Below, piece by piece: positions 49,925 to 58,896 of a DNA stretch of 64,000 bases (its first letter is position 1; every line of letters starts with the position of its first letter). A program made the position numbers and the translations under genes. The stretch covers positions 1 to 64,000 of the forward strand of contig NZ_JASDDJ010000002.1 in the NCBI RefSeq assembly GCF_030407455.1, given 5' to 3'. The notes beneath the pieces are model-generated. The model was given only the letters and a program-made list of their open reading frames with translations. It searched no databases and had not been told where the DNA came from. Source of the stretch: Psychrobacter sp. 5A.1 (GTDB lineage Bacteria; Pseudomonadota; Gammaproteobacteria; Pseudomonadales; Moraxellaceae).

Positions 49925-49960
49925 ACAAAAAAACCGCCTAGCAAATGCTAAGCGGTTTTT
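49925..49960 (-). terminator. Terminator after glyA (near-duplicate of the gltS terminator)
   Basis: On the minus strand AAAAACCGCTTAGC and GCTAGGCGGTTTTTTT pair around ATTT. It differs from 48513-48546 at only a few bases. Confidence 0.9.
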
Positions 49961-50008
49961 GTTAGATAACGCTTAATAAGCGCCGTCTAAATCAGTACAG
50001 AGTTAAGC

Positions 50009-51265
50009 TTACTGGTTTTTTTCGTAAACTGGTAATTCTGCACAAATCGCTTCTACTTTAGCGCGTACTTCAGTAGCGACCGCTTCGTCACCACGGCTGT
50101 CTAGCACGTCACAAATCCAACCTGCCAACTCGCCCGCTTGTGCTTCATTGAAGCCGCGAGTAGTAATGGCTGGCGTACCGATACGGATACCAGACGTTAC
50201 GAACGGAGATTTTGGATCGTTTGGTACAGCGTTTTTGTTCACAGTGATGTGAGCGTCGCCAAGCCATTTGTCCGCTTCTTTACCTGTCATTTCTTGCTTA
50301 ACGAGGCTGATCAGCATGAGATGGTTTTCAGTACCACCAGAGATGATTTCATAACCGCGCTCTTGAACGACTTTTGCCATCGCTTGCGCGTTTTTGACCA
50401 CTTGCTGCTGATACGTTTTGAAGTTATCTTCCAACGCTTCTTTGAAACAAACTGCTTTTGCCGCGATGACATGCATCAACGGGCCACCTTGGTTGCCTGG
50501 GAATACGGCTGAGTTTAGCTTTTTAGCAAGTACCTCATCACGCGCCAAAATCAAACCTGAGCGTGGGCCACGTAGGGTTTTGTGCGTGGTCGTCGTAACC
50601 ACATCAGCGAAAGGTACTGGGTTTGGATAAACACCACCAGCAACTAAGCCTGCAACGTGAGCCATATCGACTAACAGGTAAGCGCCTACTTCGTCCGCGA
50701 TGTCACGGAAACGCTGCCAATCGACTACTTGCGAGTAAGCTGAAAAACCAGCGATGATCATTTTTGGCTTGTGCTCACGTGCTAGAGCGTCTACTTGGTC
50801 ATAATCAATAAGGCCAGTGCCTTCTACCAATCCGTACTGTACAGCATTGTAGTTCAGACCTGAAAAGTTGATGTGAGCGCCATGCGTCAAGTGACCACCA
50901 GCGTCTAGACTCATGCCTAGTACCGTGTCGTTTGCTTTTAGCAACGCTAAGAATACAGCAGAGTTTGCTTGGCTACCTGAATGTGGTTGGACGTTGACAT
51001 ATTCAGCACCGAACAATTCTTTTGCACGATCAATAGCCAACTGTTCAACGACATCCACATGTTCACAACCACCGTAATAACGCTTACCAGGATAGCCTTC
51101 TGCGTATTTGTTGGTGAGGTCAGTACCTTGTGCTTCCATCACTGCTTGTGAGCAATAGTTTTCAGATGCAATCAATTCGATATGATTTTCTTGGCGAACG
51201 CTTTCTGCGGCCATCGCTTCAGCAAGTGCTGGATCGAAATCTTTGATAGAAATATCTTTAAACAT
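50009..51265 (-). CDS. glyA: Serine hydroxymethyltransferase
   Basis: 418 residues; interconverts serine and glycine with tetrahydrofolate and supplies one-carbon units. It contains [36 protein letters not shown], the PLP-binding Lys in [16 protein letters not shown], and [28 protein letters not shown] precedes the ATG. It is a single gene on the minus strand with a 416-base upstream gap holding a long inverted repeat. Confidence 0.97.
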   Translation of the reverse strand: MFKDISIKDFDPALAEAMAAESVRQENHIELIASENYCSQAVMEAQGTDLTNKYAEGYPGKRYYGGCEHVDVVEQLAIDRAKELFGAEYVNVQPHSGSQANSAVFLALLKANDTVLGMSLDAGGHLTHGAHINFSGLNYNAVQYGLVEGTGLIDYDQVDALAREHKPKMIIAGFSAYSQVVDWQRFRDIADEVGAYLLVDMAHVAGLVAGGVYPNPVPFADVVTTTTHKTLRGPRSGLILARDEVLAKKLNSAVFPGNQGGPLMHVIAAKAVCFKEALEDNFKTYQQQVVKNAQAMAKVVQERGYEIISGGTENHLMLISLVKQEMTGKEADKWLGDAHITVNKNAVPNDPKSPFVTSGIRIGTPAITTRGFNEAQAGELAGWICDVLDSRGDEAVATEVRAKVEAICAELPVYEKNQ

Positions 51266-51681
51266 AATAATGTCCTATTTAGTGAATTATTGTCATTAAA
51301 AAAAGCCATAGCTTGCCCACAATAAGACAATTTTTGTCTCAATATTACTTGAAGTAAGATTGAGGCAATTTGTGCTCAGTGTCATGGTACTACAGATATT
51401 GTGACTGGCATCTATTAGCAAAGCGTTAATAAAAACATAGGCAGTTGACTTGCCATTGACGTGTCCATTTCGGCGATGGACCCAATATATCCTTGTATTG
51501 ATACCATCGCTAAAGACTGAGTGTAACATGAAAATTTGTACTGTGAGTGCAAAAAAAGCCCACCTGAATATGAGTAAATTAAATGGTCATATAACGCAGA
51601 TAAATAGCCAATAAAATAAAGGATTTACCTGTCTCACATCCTAACCAACACGCTGTTATATGCTCACATAGGCAGAATTTT
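51266..51681. other. Upstream region of glyA with an inverted repeat
   Basis: CTCAAT-A-TTACTT-G-AAGTAA-G-ATTGAG (51338-51364) is a near-perfect inverted repeat 73 bases before the glyA ATG, either an operator or a leader hairpin. No glycine-riboswitch layout could be recognised. A 77-codon frame here was not called. The remainder shows nothing. Confidence 0.45.
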
Positions 51682-52185
51682 TTAAAAATGGCTGGATAAA
51701 AACGCAGGCAAAAACGTTTCACTAATCATGATTTTTCGACCATACCAGTCATAATGGGTTTGCCGTTGCCACCCTTCGGCTGTTTGCTGGAGAAAACGCT
51801 GATTGGGCAATGTACGACTGCGTTTGAATAATACATAACCGATGGGCGTGCCTTTTAGCTGTTGTAGACGACGTGCGCGACCCTTTAGGCTGGGTAACGG
51901 GAAGATACTCTCTGCTGCTACCCACGGTCGCTTATCATTGCCATATAGCTGCACCTCACGTACCCAAGCCATCATGGGACGATTTAGCGCAGCACCTTGC
52001 AGACCCAGTTGTTTTTTTTGTACCAGAGACAGCTGCCGATAGCCCTCAAAGCTACGCTCTACACGCAAAGGCTGCCCTGCTTTTACTTCCAACATGGCAG
52101 TGAGAGAGCCTTTAGCATTGAGCCACGGTAGTAGCTCAGTAGGAGGTGACAGATTGTTAAAACAGGATGTTTGAGTACTGGACAT
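51682..52185 (-). CDS. ubiC: Chorismate pyruvate-lyase UbiC
   Basis: 167 residues; converts chorismate to 4-hydroxybenzoate and pyruvate, the entry to ubiquinone synthesis. The family pattern is visible: WLNAKGSLTAMLE, VREVQLYGNDKRPWVAAESIFPL and the C-terminal ISETFLPAF with the active-site Glu. Length matches E. coli UbiC (165). ubiA, its common partner, is not next to it. A 175-bp inverted-end element lies 44 bases before its start, between it and the gene upstream. Confidence 0.9.
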   Translation of the reverse strand: MSSTQTSCFNNLSPPTELLPWLNAKGSLTAMLEVKAGQPLRVERSFEGYRQLSLVQKKQLGLQGAALNRPMMAWVREVQLYGNDKRPWVAAESIFPLPSLKGRARRLQQLKGTPIGYVLFKRSRTLPNQRFLQQTAEGWQRQTHYDWYGRKIMISETFLPAFLSSHF

Positions 52186-52229
52186 AATTAACGGCTAATT
52201 GTGAAGTATTGAATAAGAAAGGGTGAGAC

Positions 52230-52403
52230 TAGGGCGTGTCCTCATTTTAAAAATGGTGATAAAAATGAGATAAATCGCAGTCAAACAAGGAAAATAGCGC
52301 AGATAATATCGAGATATTAGTCAGCTATTTGACGCTGTTTGGCAAGATTTAGCCATTTTTAACCCATTTAGATGACTATCGATTGAATTGAGGACACGCC
52401 CTA
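52230..52403. repeat. 174-bp inverted-end element overlapping the stop of the DUF482 gene
   Basis: TAGGGCGTGTCCTCA (52230-52244) and TGAGGACACGCCCTA (52389-52403) are perfect 15-bp inverted ends. The interior is nearly identical, inverted, to 3735-3910. Its terminal bases (52401-52403) form the TAG stop of the adjacent gene. Confidence 0.88.
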
Positions 52404-53801
52404 ATTATTTATATCAAAATCCGGCATATTGTCTGCATTAAAAGGCAAGGCCTCAAATGCCTGCTGGCGGTACTGTGCCATATGCTCACGGTCTTTGCGA
52501 CAAAAATCTGCAATCGCGGGTACAAAACGTGGATCATAAATACGGTGCAGCGAGTGCGTTGTGGTTGGGATAAAACCACGAATCAGTTTATGCTCCCCTT
52601 GCGTACCTGGATCAAAATACGTCAGACCTTGCTCAATGGCAAACTCGATACCCTGATAGTAGCACAGCTCAAAGTGCAAACTGTCGTACTCGCCCAGCGC
52701 CCCCCAATAGCGCCCATATAAGGTCGCATTATTATCGCCACCAACATTGTCACCATCAGCCTTGTCGCTATCAGGTTTATCGTATAAGAACAAACTACTG
52801 GCAATAATTTCGCCATTATCATTGAGTGCTTGGGCGAGCATCAGATGCTCAGGCATGCTCTGTGCTAATGCCATAAAAAAATCTATCGTCAGATAAGGCT
52901 GTTGACCTCGCACTGCATAGGTCATCACATAGCAGTGATAAAACGCTTTCCAGTCAGCATCGGTAATATCCGCCCCACACTTACGCTGACAGCTGATATT
53001 TTGCTCAGCAACTTTGCGACGCTCAGCACGGATGGTTTTGCGTTTTTTGGCTCTTAGCGTCATTAGAAATGCATCAAAATCTGCGAACGGCTGACTCTCT
53101 TGCAGCAAGTCTTTATTTTGCCACAAGAACTGACAGCCTTGACGCTCCAATATGGGCATCTCAATTGCGGTTGGCTCTAGGCCATTATCTTGAGCTGCTA
53201 ATGCCTGATCTATATCGATATCTGTCGGCAGTACTGCGGTCGCGACAGAGGCGAGCTCAGGCGTGACATACAATCCATGCCAGCTGGATGCGCCTACTTG
53301 TTGAGCAATATCATCAACACCTGCGATAGCCGTCTTTATAACTTCTTCACTTAAGGTTTCACCTGTGGCCAACCACAAGCGCTGACCCGTAATCGGTGTA
53401 TAAGGGACACTACTGACCAATCGCGGATAATAATCAATGCCATAGCGTGCATAGGCTTCTGCCCATGCATGATCAAACACGAACTCGCCGCGATGATGAC
53501 CCTTTATAAATACGGGTAATACCGCAACAGGATGCAATGCATGTCCTTCTACACCGTCTATTGCATTGCCATTGCTGTCTTTTTTGTCGTTACTGTCACC
53601 GCTATCAGCATAATCGGCGACACGGTGCACCAAAATAAATATTGGCAACCAACCTGCCTGCTCACCTATCGCACCCGTGTCTGCCAGCGCTTGCCAAAAG
53701 GCAAACGACATAAAGGGGGTATCTGGTGTCTGCCAGTTTGCCTGACTCTGCCAACTGGTATCATTAATCAGCGCGTATTCTAAACTCATACTCTTTGTCA
53801 T
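52401..53801 (-). CDS. DUF482 / GNAT-like acyltransferase-fold protein
   Basis: 466 residues. It resembles the peptidogalycan biosynthesis/DUF482 family with a FemAB/GNAT-like fold. Conserved stretches include RAKKRKTIRAERRKV, GRYWGALGEYDSLHFELCYY, FAIEQGLTYFDPGTQGEHK and RGFIPTTTHSLH. The biochemical activity is not known. Two hydrophilic loops rich in Asp, Asn and Ser (DSGDSNDKKDSNGN and DKADGDNVGGDNN) look like low-complexity insertions. The stop codon TAG is supplied by the end of a repeat element, so the last residues may have been changed by its insertion. Confidence 0.8.
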   Translation of the reverse strand: MTKSMSLEYALINDTSWQSQANWQTPDTPFMSFAFWQALADTGAIGEQAGWLPIFILVHRVADYADSGDSNDKKDSNGNAIDGVEGHALHPVAVLPVFIKGHHRGEFVFDHAWAEAYARYGIDYYPRLVSSVPYTPITGQRLWLATGETLSEEVIKTAIAGVDDIAQQVGASSWHGLYVTPELASVATAVLPTDIDIDQALAAQDNGLEPTAIEMPILERQGCQFLWQNKDLLQESQPFADFDAFLMTLRAKKRKTIRAERRKVAEQNISCQRKCGADITDADWKAFYHCYVMTYAVRGQQPYLTIDFFMALAQSMPEHLMLAQALNDNGEIIASSLFLYDKPDSDKADGDNVGGDNNATLYGRYWGALGEYDSLHFELCYYQGIEFAIEQGLTYFDPGTQGEHKLIRGFIPTTTHSLHRIYDPRFVPAIADFCRKDREHMAQYRQQAFEALPFNADNMPDFDINN

Positions 53802-54399
53802 TATTATAGTCGCTATATATTTATCGATAACCGATTGGTTAGTGACCTAGCCTAGCAAATTTTTGATAGCTTGCTGTCACAATTTGCAAAAATTCATCTC
53901 TATGCAATAAAAAACCACCTACTATAATAGAGGTGGCTGTTTTTTATAATGATGCTTATATCCTACTCTCCATCTCATTATAAAAGCCAATGAAAAGACA
54001 GTAGTTGCATGGAAAAGATGATATCGAAGCTGATGACTGGTAGAATAAGGTTGTTATTAGCTTAGTATAATTCAGATACATAGGATATGAGCGAAAACAA
54101 TATACTTAGTTCATTATATAAGATTGACATCATAGCCGATTTATAGTGGATTAACTATAATATGAAGTCAGCAGTTCACTTTCAGGCAGGTTTGTACAGA
54201 CAGTCAACGTACCGTCTTGAAATGCCCGTTTAATGAATGCTAGTCGATATGAGTAAAAGAAAAATTTAAGTGGTCTCTGACATTTCGAGATTACATATGA
54301 TGGACTTGATCTAACCATATAATTCGTTATGACATAGTATTGTCTAACTGTTTATGTACGCATGATTATTAACGACAACTAAAGGGATACCCGATTACA
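53802..54399. other. Long divergent intergenic region upstream of icd
   Basis: 598 bases without a convincing reading frame. It holds a terminator-like hairpin at 53909-53946 that no annotated gene explains, and TTATAGTGGATTAACTATAA at 54141-54160, which matches one end of the 107-bp/IS630 family with no opposite end. It must contain the icd promoter. Confidence 0.55.
53909..53946 (-). terminator. Orphan terminator-like hairpin between divergent genes
   Basis: CCACCT and AGGTGG close a small stem. On the minus strand it ends GGTGGTTTTTTATTG (six T); on the plus strand it ends GGTGGCTGTTTTTTATAA. No gene on either strand ends here, which hints at a small RNA transcribed toward it. Confidence 0.6.
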
Positions 54400-56619
54400 A
54401 TGTCAAAAATTATTTATACAAAAACTGATGAGGCCCCTGCTCTAGCAACCCTTTCATTCTTGCCTATTGTTGAAGCATTTACCAAAACAGCAGGCGTTGC
54501 TGTTGAGACAACAGATATCTCTGTTGCTGCACGAGTATTGGCTGAATTCCCAGAATATTTAACGGAAGAGCAGCGTGTGCCTGATAATTTGGCTGAGCTA
54601 GGTCGCCTGACACAAGATCCAAACACCAATATCATTAAACTGCCAAACATCAGTGCTTCTGTGCAGCAGCTGAAAGCCTGTATCAAAGAGTTGCAAAGCA
54701 AAGGCTTTGCATTACCTAATTTCCCAGAAGATCCACAGACTGACGAAGAAATAGAACTTCGTCGCCGTTATGGTAAAAGCCTAGGTAGCTCAGTTAACCC
54801 TGTATTGCGTGAAGGCAACTCAGATCGCCGCGCCCCTAAAGCCGTTAAAAACTATGCTCGCAAGCATCCGCATTCTATGGGTGAGTGGAAGCAGTGGTCA
54901 AGCACGCACGTGTCACACATGCATGGCGGTGACTTCTATGATGGCGAACAATCGATCACTTTAGATAAAGCGCGCACCGTACGTATGGAGTTGTTACTTG
55001 ATGACGGCACCAACAAAGTCTTGAAACCTAAGATCGCTTTGCTTGATAAAGAAGTGATTGACTTAATGGTTATGAGCAAGCAGTCATTGCTAGACTTTTA
55101 TGAGCGTGAAATGGAAGATTGCCGCGAAGCCGGTATTCTATTCTCACTACACGTAAAAGCCACTATGATGAAGGTGTCACACCCTATCGTATTTGGTCAC
55201 GCGGTTCGTATCTACTACAAAGAAGCCTTTGCAAAACATGGCGCGACGTTTGACGAGCTAGGCATTAACGTCAATAACGGCATGGCTGATTTGTTTGACA
55301 AAATTGCAACTTTGCCAGCCTCAAAGCGCGAAGAGATTGAGCAAGACTTGCATGCTTGCCAAGAGCATCGCCCACGTCTGGCCATGGTTGATTCGTCAAA
55401 AGGCATCACCAACTTCCATTCTCCAAGCGACATTATCGTAGATGCATCAATGCCTGCTATGATTCGTAATGGCGGTAAAATGTGGGGCGCTGATGGCAAA
55501 CTATATGATTGCAAAGCCGTTATGCCTGAGTCTACCTTTGCCCGTATTTATCAAGAAATGATCAATTTCTGTAAATGGCATGGTAACTTTGATCCAACGA
55601 CAATGGGTACGGTTCCTAACGTTGGCTTGATGGCACAAAAAGCAGAAGAGTACGGCTCACACGACAAGACTTTTGAGTCGAGCAATGCAGGTATTGCACG
55701 TATTGTTGATGTAGATACTGATGAAGTATTACTCGAAAAACGTGTTGAAAAAGGCGATATCTGGCGCATGTGTCAGGTTAAAGATGACCCTATCCAAGAT
55801 TGGGTGAAACTGGCTGTTCGCCGTGCGCGCGAATCAGACACGCCTGTTATCTTCTGGTTAGACCCATATCGTCCACATGAGAATGAGCTGATCAAAAAAG
55901 TTCAGACATACTTGAAGGATCATGACACTACAGGTCTACACATTGAAATCATGTCACAAGTTCGTGCCATGCGTTATACCTTAGAGCGCGTTGCTCGTGG
56001 TCTGGATACCATCTCTGCCACTGGTAACATCTTGCGTGATTATCTAACTGACTTGTTCCCAATTCTAGAGCTAGGCACCAGTGCCAAGATGCTATCAGTC
56101 GTACCACTAATGAAAGGTGGTGGTCTGTTCGAAACAGGTGCAGGTGGTTCAGCTCCGAAACACGTTGAGCAGCTCGTAGAAGAAAACCATTTACGTTGGG
56201 ATTCATTGGGTGAGTTTTTGGCCTTGACCGTATCTTTGGAGCATTTAGCCGAGAACGATAACAATGCTAAAGCCAAAATATTGGCTGACACGCTAGATAC
56301 AGCGACAGAAAAACTGCTGTTGAATGACAAATCACCATCACGTAAAACAGGTGAATTGGACAACCGTGGTAGTCACTTCTATCTGGCCATGTACTGGGCT
56401 GAAGAGCTGGCAGCGCAAGACCAAGATAGCGAGCTAAAAGCACAATTTACACCATTTGCGCAAAAGCTTAAAGACAGCGAAGAGGCTATCGTCAAAGAGC
56501 TTAACCAAGCTCAAGGCAAGCCTGTGGACATCAAAGGCTACTACTATGCCGATGAAGAACTGGCTAAGAAAGCCATGCGTCCAAGTGCTTTGTTCAACGA
56601 AACACTGGCATCGCTGTAA
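54400..56619 (+). CDS. icd: Monomeric NADP-dependent isocitrate dehydrogenase
   Basis: 739 residues, the size of the monomeric (IDH-II, about 80 kDa) class, unrelated in length to the 416-residue dimeric enzyme. Conserved stretches: [20 protein letters not shown] at the start, [18 protein letters not shown] (isocitrate phosphate-loop analogue), [45 protein letters not shown] and [16 protein letters not shown]. It oxidises isocitrate to 2-oxoglutarate in the TCA cycle. AAAGGG lies about 13 bases before the ATG, rather far. A strong terminator follows. Neighbouring rluE is also next to icd in E. coli. Confidence 0.97.
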   Translation: MSKIIYTKTDEAPALATLSFLPIVEAFTKTAGVAVETTDISVAARVLAEFPEYLTEEQRVPDNLAELGRLTQDPNTNIIKLPNISASVQQLKACIKELQSKGFALPNFPEDPQTDEEIELRRRYGKSLGSSVNPVLREGNSDRRAPKAVKNYARKHPHSMGEWKQWSSTHVSHMHGGDFYDGEQSITLDKARTVRMELLLDDGTNKVLKPKIALLDKEVIDLMVMSKQSLLDFYEREMEDCREAGILFSLHVKATMMKVSHPIVFGHAVRIYYKEAFAKHGATFDELGINVNNGMADLFDKIATLPASKREEIEQDLHACQEHRPRLAMVDSSKGITNFHSPSDIIVDASMPAMIRNGGKMWGADGKLYDCKAVMPESTFARIYQEMINFCKWHGNFDPTTMGTVPNVGLMAQKAEEYGSHDKTFESSNAGIARIVDVDTDEVLLEKRVEKGDIWRMCQVKDDPIQDWVKLAVRRARESDTPVIFWLDPYRPHENELIKKVQTYLKDHDTTGLHIEIMSQVRAMRYTLERVARGLDTISATGNILRDYLTDLFPILELGTSAKMLSVVPLMKGGGLFETGAGGSAPKHVEQLVEENHLRWDSLGEFLALTVSLEHLAENDNNAKAKILADTLDTATEKLLLNDKSPSRKTGELDNRGSHFYLAMYWAEELAAQDQDSELKAQFTPFAQKLKDSEEAIVKELNQAQGKPVDIKGYYYADEELAKKAMRPSALFNETLASL

Positions 56620-57112
56620 TTTTAAGCGATTGCACTTAGACAGTTAAGCTTAGTCGCTGTTGGGATTTATATCCAGAAGCGATTAAGTGAGTTTCAGTCT
56701 TAATAAAAAAACACCTCAACCGTCTTAGGGCGTTGAGGTGTTTTTTATGGTCTTTCATAGCATGTCCAAGTTATATTGGAATGATTGTATTGTAGAGCCT
56801 TTTTATGGTTGCCGTCGTACAGCCGACGCCCTCTTATCATCTCAGCAAAAAACATGAGTGGCCCTGTGAACAATAGAAAAACACTTTATAATAGATGCTT
56901 ATCTTAACTAGAAAAACATATAGTATCCAAAAAACATGACAAACCTATCAAAATATAGATGAAATGGAAGCCCTTAGCTCGTACCGTCTTATTTTTGTAG
57001 CAGGACGCAGTATATCCAGAGTGTGTGCTCATTTTTATTTTGAATGTTAGGGTGTATCATCATTTTGATAGTAAGTAATACTGACTCATTTATATTTAGG
57101 AAATAGCTGTTT
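56620..57112. other. Gap between icd and rluE
   Basis: Contains the icd terminator (56705-56746) and, at 57047-57068, TTAGGGTGTATCATCATTTTGA, which resembles one end of the 175-bp element family without a partner. No gene is seen in the remaining bases. Confidence 0.5.
56705..56746 (+). terminator. Terminator after icd
   Basis: AAAAAACACCTCAAC pairs with GTTGAGGTGTTTTTT around an 11-base loop. Confidence 0.94.
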
Positions 57113-57727
57113 ATGTCTACCTCTAGTCTCGTACTATTCAATAAACCTTATGGCGTGCAAAGTCAGTTCAGAGATGACAGTAATAACAACCATACCACGC
57201 TATCGGAATATTTTACGGACAAATCATTGCGGGTGGCTGGCAGGCTTGATGCGACCTCAGAAGGCTTACTGATTCTGACTGATGATGGTCGAGTAAATAA
57301 AGCCATTACCCATCCACCCAAAGCCAATGCTGGGCGTAAACAAGGCAAGACGTACTTAGTACAAGTTGAAGGCATCCCTACACCTGAGCAGCTTAGTAAG
57401 CTCCAAAAAGGTGTGATTCTCAAAGATGGCAAAACCTTACCTGCTGAGATTAAACATGTCAGTGAAGATGAATTGCCAATGCCACTCTGGCAACGTGACC
57501 CACCGATACGTGAACGTAAAAGCGTGCCAGACTCATGGCTGATGCTGACTATTTATGAAGGCAAAAACCGTCAAGTAAGGCGCATGACTGCTCATGTGGG
57601 GCTGCCTTGCTTACGTTTGATACGCTGGTCGGTGGCAGGGTTTGAGCTGGGCGAATTAGCGGTTGGCGAGTTTATGCGCATTACTCTGAATAGCGAGCAT
57701 GGTCGGCAATTGGGTATTCTCGTTTAA
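57113..57727 (+). CDS. rluE: 23S rRNA pseudouridine synthase RluE
   Basis: 204 residues; RsuA-family enzyme without the S4 domain, as in RluE, which modifies U2457 of 23S rRNA. It has FNKPYGVQSQF, the catalytic Asp in AGRLDATSEGLLILT, KTYLVQVEG and EGKNRQVRRMTAHVGLPCLRL. TTAGGAAATAG precedes the ATG. Its place beside icd matches E. coli and supports the RluE rather than RluB/RsuA assignment. Confidence 0.93.
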   Translation: MSTSSLVLFNKPYGVQSQFRDDSNNNHTTLSEYFTDKSLRVAGRLDATSEGLLILTDDGRVNKAITHPPKANAGRKQGKTYLVQVEGIPTPEQLSKLQKGVILKDGKTLPAEIKHVSEDELPMPLWQRDPPIRERKSVPDSWLMLTIYEGKNRQVRRMTAHVGLPCLRLIRWSVAGFELGELAVGEFMRITLNSEHGRQLGILV

Positions 57728-57892
57728 TTCAGACTATCTGCCAATATAAAATTCTAAAATAAATATATTACGACTTTTTAAATATCGCGTCTCGAATGAG
57801 TAAGGTTTATCTGCTAAGATTCAGCACGTAATTGATTATGTATAATAGGTATCATCCATTTATCGTTTGATTTCTCACAATAGGGATATGTC

Positions 57893-58747
57893 ATGATTGC
57901 TTCTCATCGTTTGGTTTCGTTGGCCACCAGTATTTCTGCGGCGCTTATACTGAGTGCCTGTCGGCCGACGACAGAGGACAATCAGCCAACACCTGCAGAG
58001 GAAACTACACCGCCAGTAACGGATATGACCCATGCCGAGCATGACGGTATGACGGAGAATGCGGTGATAGAAGAGGATAACGTCAGCGATGACACTCAAA
58101 TGACAGATATGCTCAGAGACTATACAAGGTCGATGACCAGAATGCATGATGAGATGATGATTGGTATGGGTTATAACGATCCTGATACCGCCTTTGCGAA
58201 AGGCATGTTGGGGCATCATCGCGGCGCGGTAGAGATGGCAAAAATTCAGCTGAAATATGGCACTGACGAAGCCATGCGTCAACTTGCCCAAGATATCATC
58301 ACAGCACAGCAAGCTGAAATCGATGTGCTAAACAGATGGCTTGCCAGCCACCCTGACGCCGCCAAACCTAAGCCAAACACCGTAGCAATGCAGCAAGCAT
58401 ACGCTGAAGGTATGAATAATATGCATGGTGAGATGACCTTAGGGGTTGCTGACCCTATGCCGGATATGGCATTTGCACGTGGCATGCTACCGCATCATAT
58501 TGGGGCAGTCGATATGGCAAAAGTTCAGCTTGAGTATGGCACTGATGAAGAGATGCGGCAGTTGGCACAAGAGGTCATCGATGCCCAACAAACCGAGATT
58601 GATATAATGAAAAATTGGATTGCGGCGCTTCAGGTTATGAATAGTGAGCAAAACAGTAGCGCTACAGATGAAGGCATTGATATCGAAGGCGTTGATATCG
58701 ATACCACCGACGCTGAGAATATTGATACTAAAACGGTAGATCAGTAG
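57893..58747 (+). CDS. Lipoprotein with two tandem DUF305 domains
   Basis: 284 residues. Signal peptide with lipobox LSAC (Cys23), an acidic linker, then two DUF305 domains (about 81-150 and 173-243). They carry AFAKGMLGHHRGAVEMAKIQ and AFARGMLPHHIGAVDMAKVQ, followed by the same YGTDExMRQLAQ segment. The His-His pairs and Met-rich helices are the metal-binding-like feature of the family; a cyanobacterial member (CopM) binds copper, but metal binding here is inference. The C-terminal 35 residues are nearly all acidic and polar. AGGGATATGTC precedes the ATG. Confidence 0.88.
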   Translation: MIASHRLVSLATSISAALILSACRPTTEDNQPTPAEETTPPVTDMTHAEHDGMTENAVIEEDNVSDDTQMTDMLRDYTRSMTRMHDEMMIGMGYNDPDTAFAKGMLGHHRGAVEMAKIQLKYGTDEAMRQLAQDIITAQQAEIDVLNRWLASHPDAAKPKPNTVAMQQAYAEGMNNMHGEMTLGVADPMPDMAFARGMLPHHIGAVDMAKVQLEYGTDEEMRQLAQEVIDAQQTEIDIMKNWIAALQVMNSEQNSSATDEGIDIEGVDIDTTDAENIDTKTVDQ

Positions 58748-58822
58748 GACGTGACAGCCCACTTCATGATGCCTTAATCACTCAAGTGACTTAGACATAT
58801 CGAAAAGAGTGAAAGCTATGCC

Positions 58823-58864
58823 AAAAACCCTCTTCTAAGCATTATTGCTCGGCAGAGGGTTTTT
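58823..58864. terminator. Bidirectional terminator between DUF305 and M61 genes
   Basis: AAAAACCCTC pairs with GAGGGTTTTT across a 22-base loop, with A/T runs on both sides; it serves two convergent genes. Confidence 0.85.
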
Positions 58865-58896
58865 CATATTGCAGTTTTTTTGATATGACATCGAAG

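Noticed and set aside
51296..51529. 77-codon minus-strand frame upstream of glyA
   Set aside because: No ribosome site, no recognisable similarity, and it overlaps the inverted repeat of the glyA upstream region.
51266..51681. Possible glycine riboswitch upstream of glyA
   Set aside because: I could not find the conserved core or a tandem aptamer layout; only a simple inverted repeat is present.
54053..54159. Complete 107-bp family copy upstream of icd
   Set aside because: Only the right end GTGGATTAACTATA is present; the expected left end 107 bases away is not there and the interior does not align.
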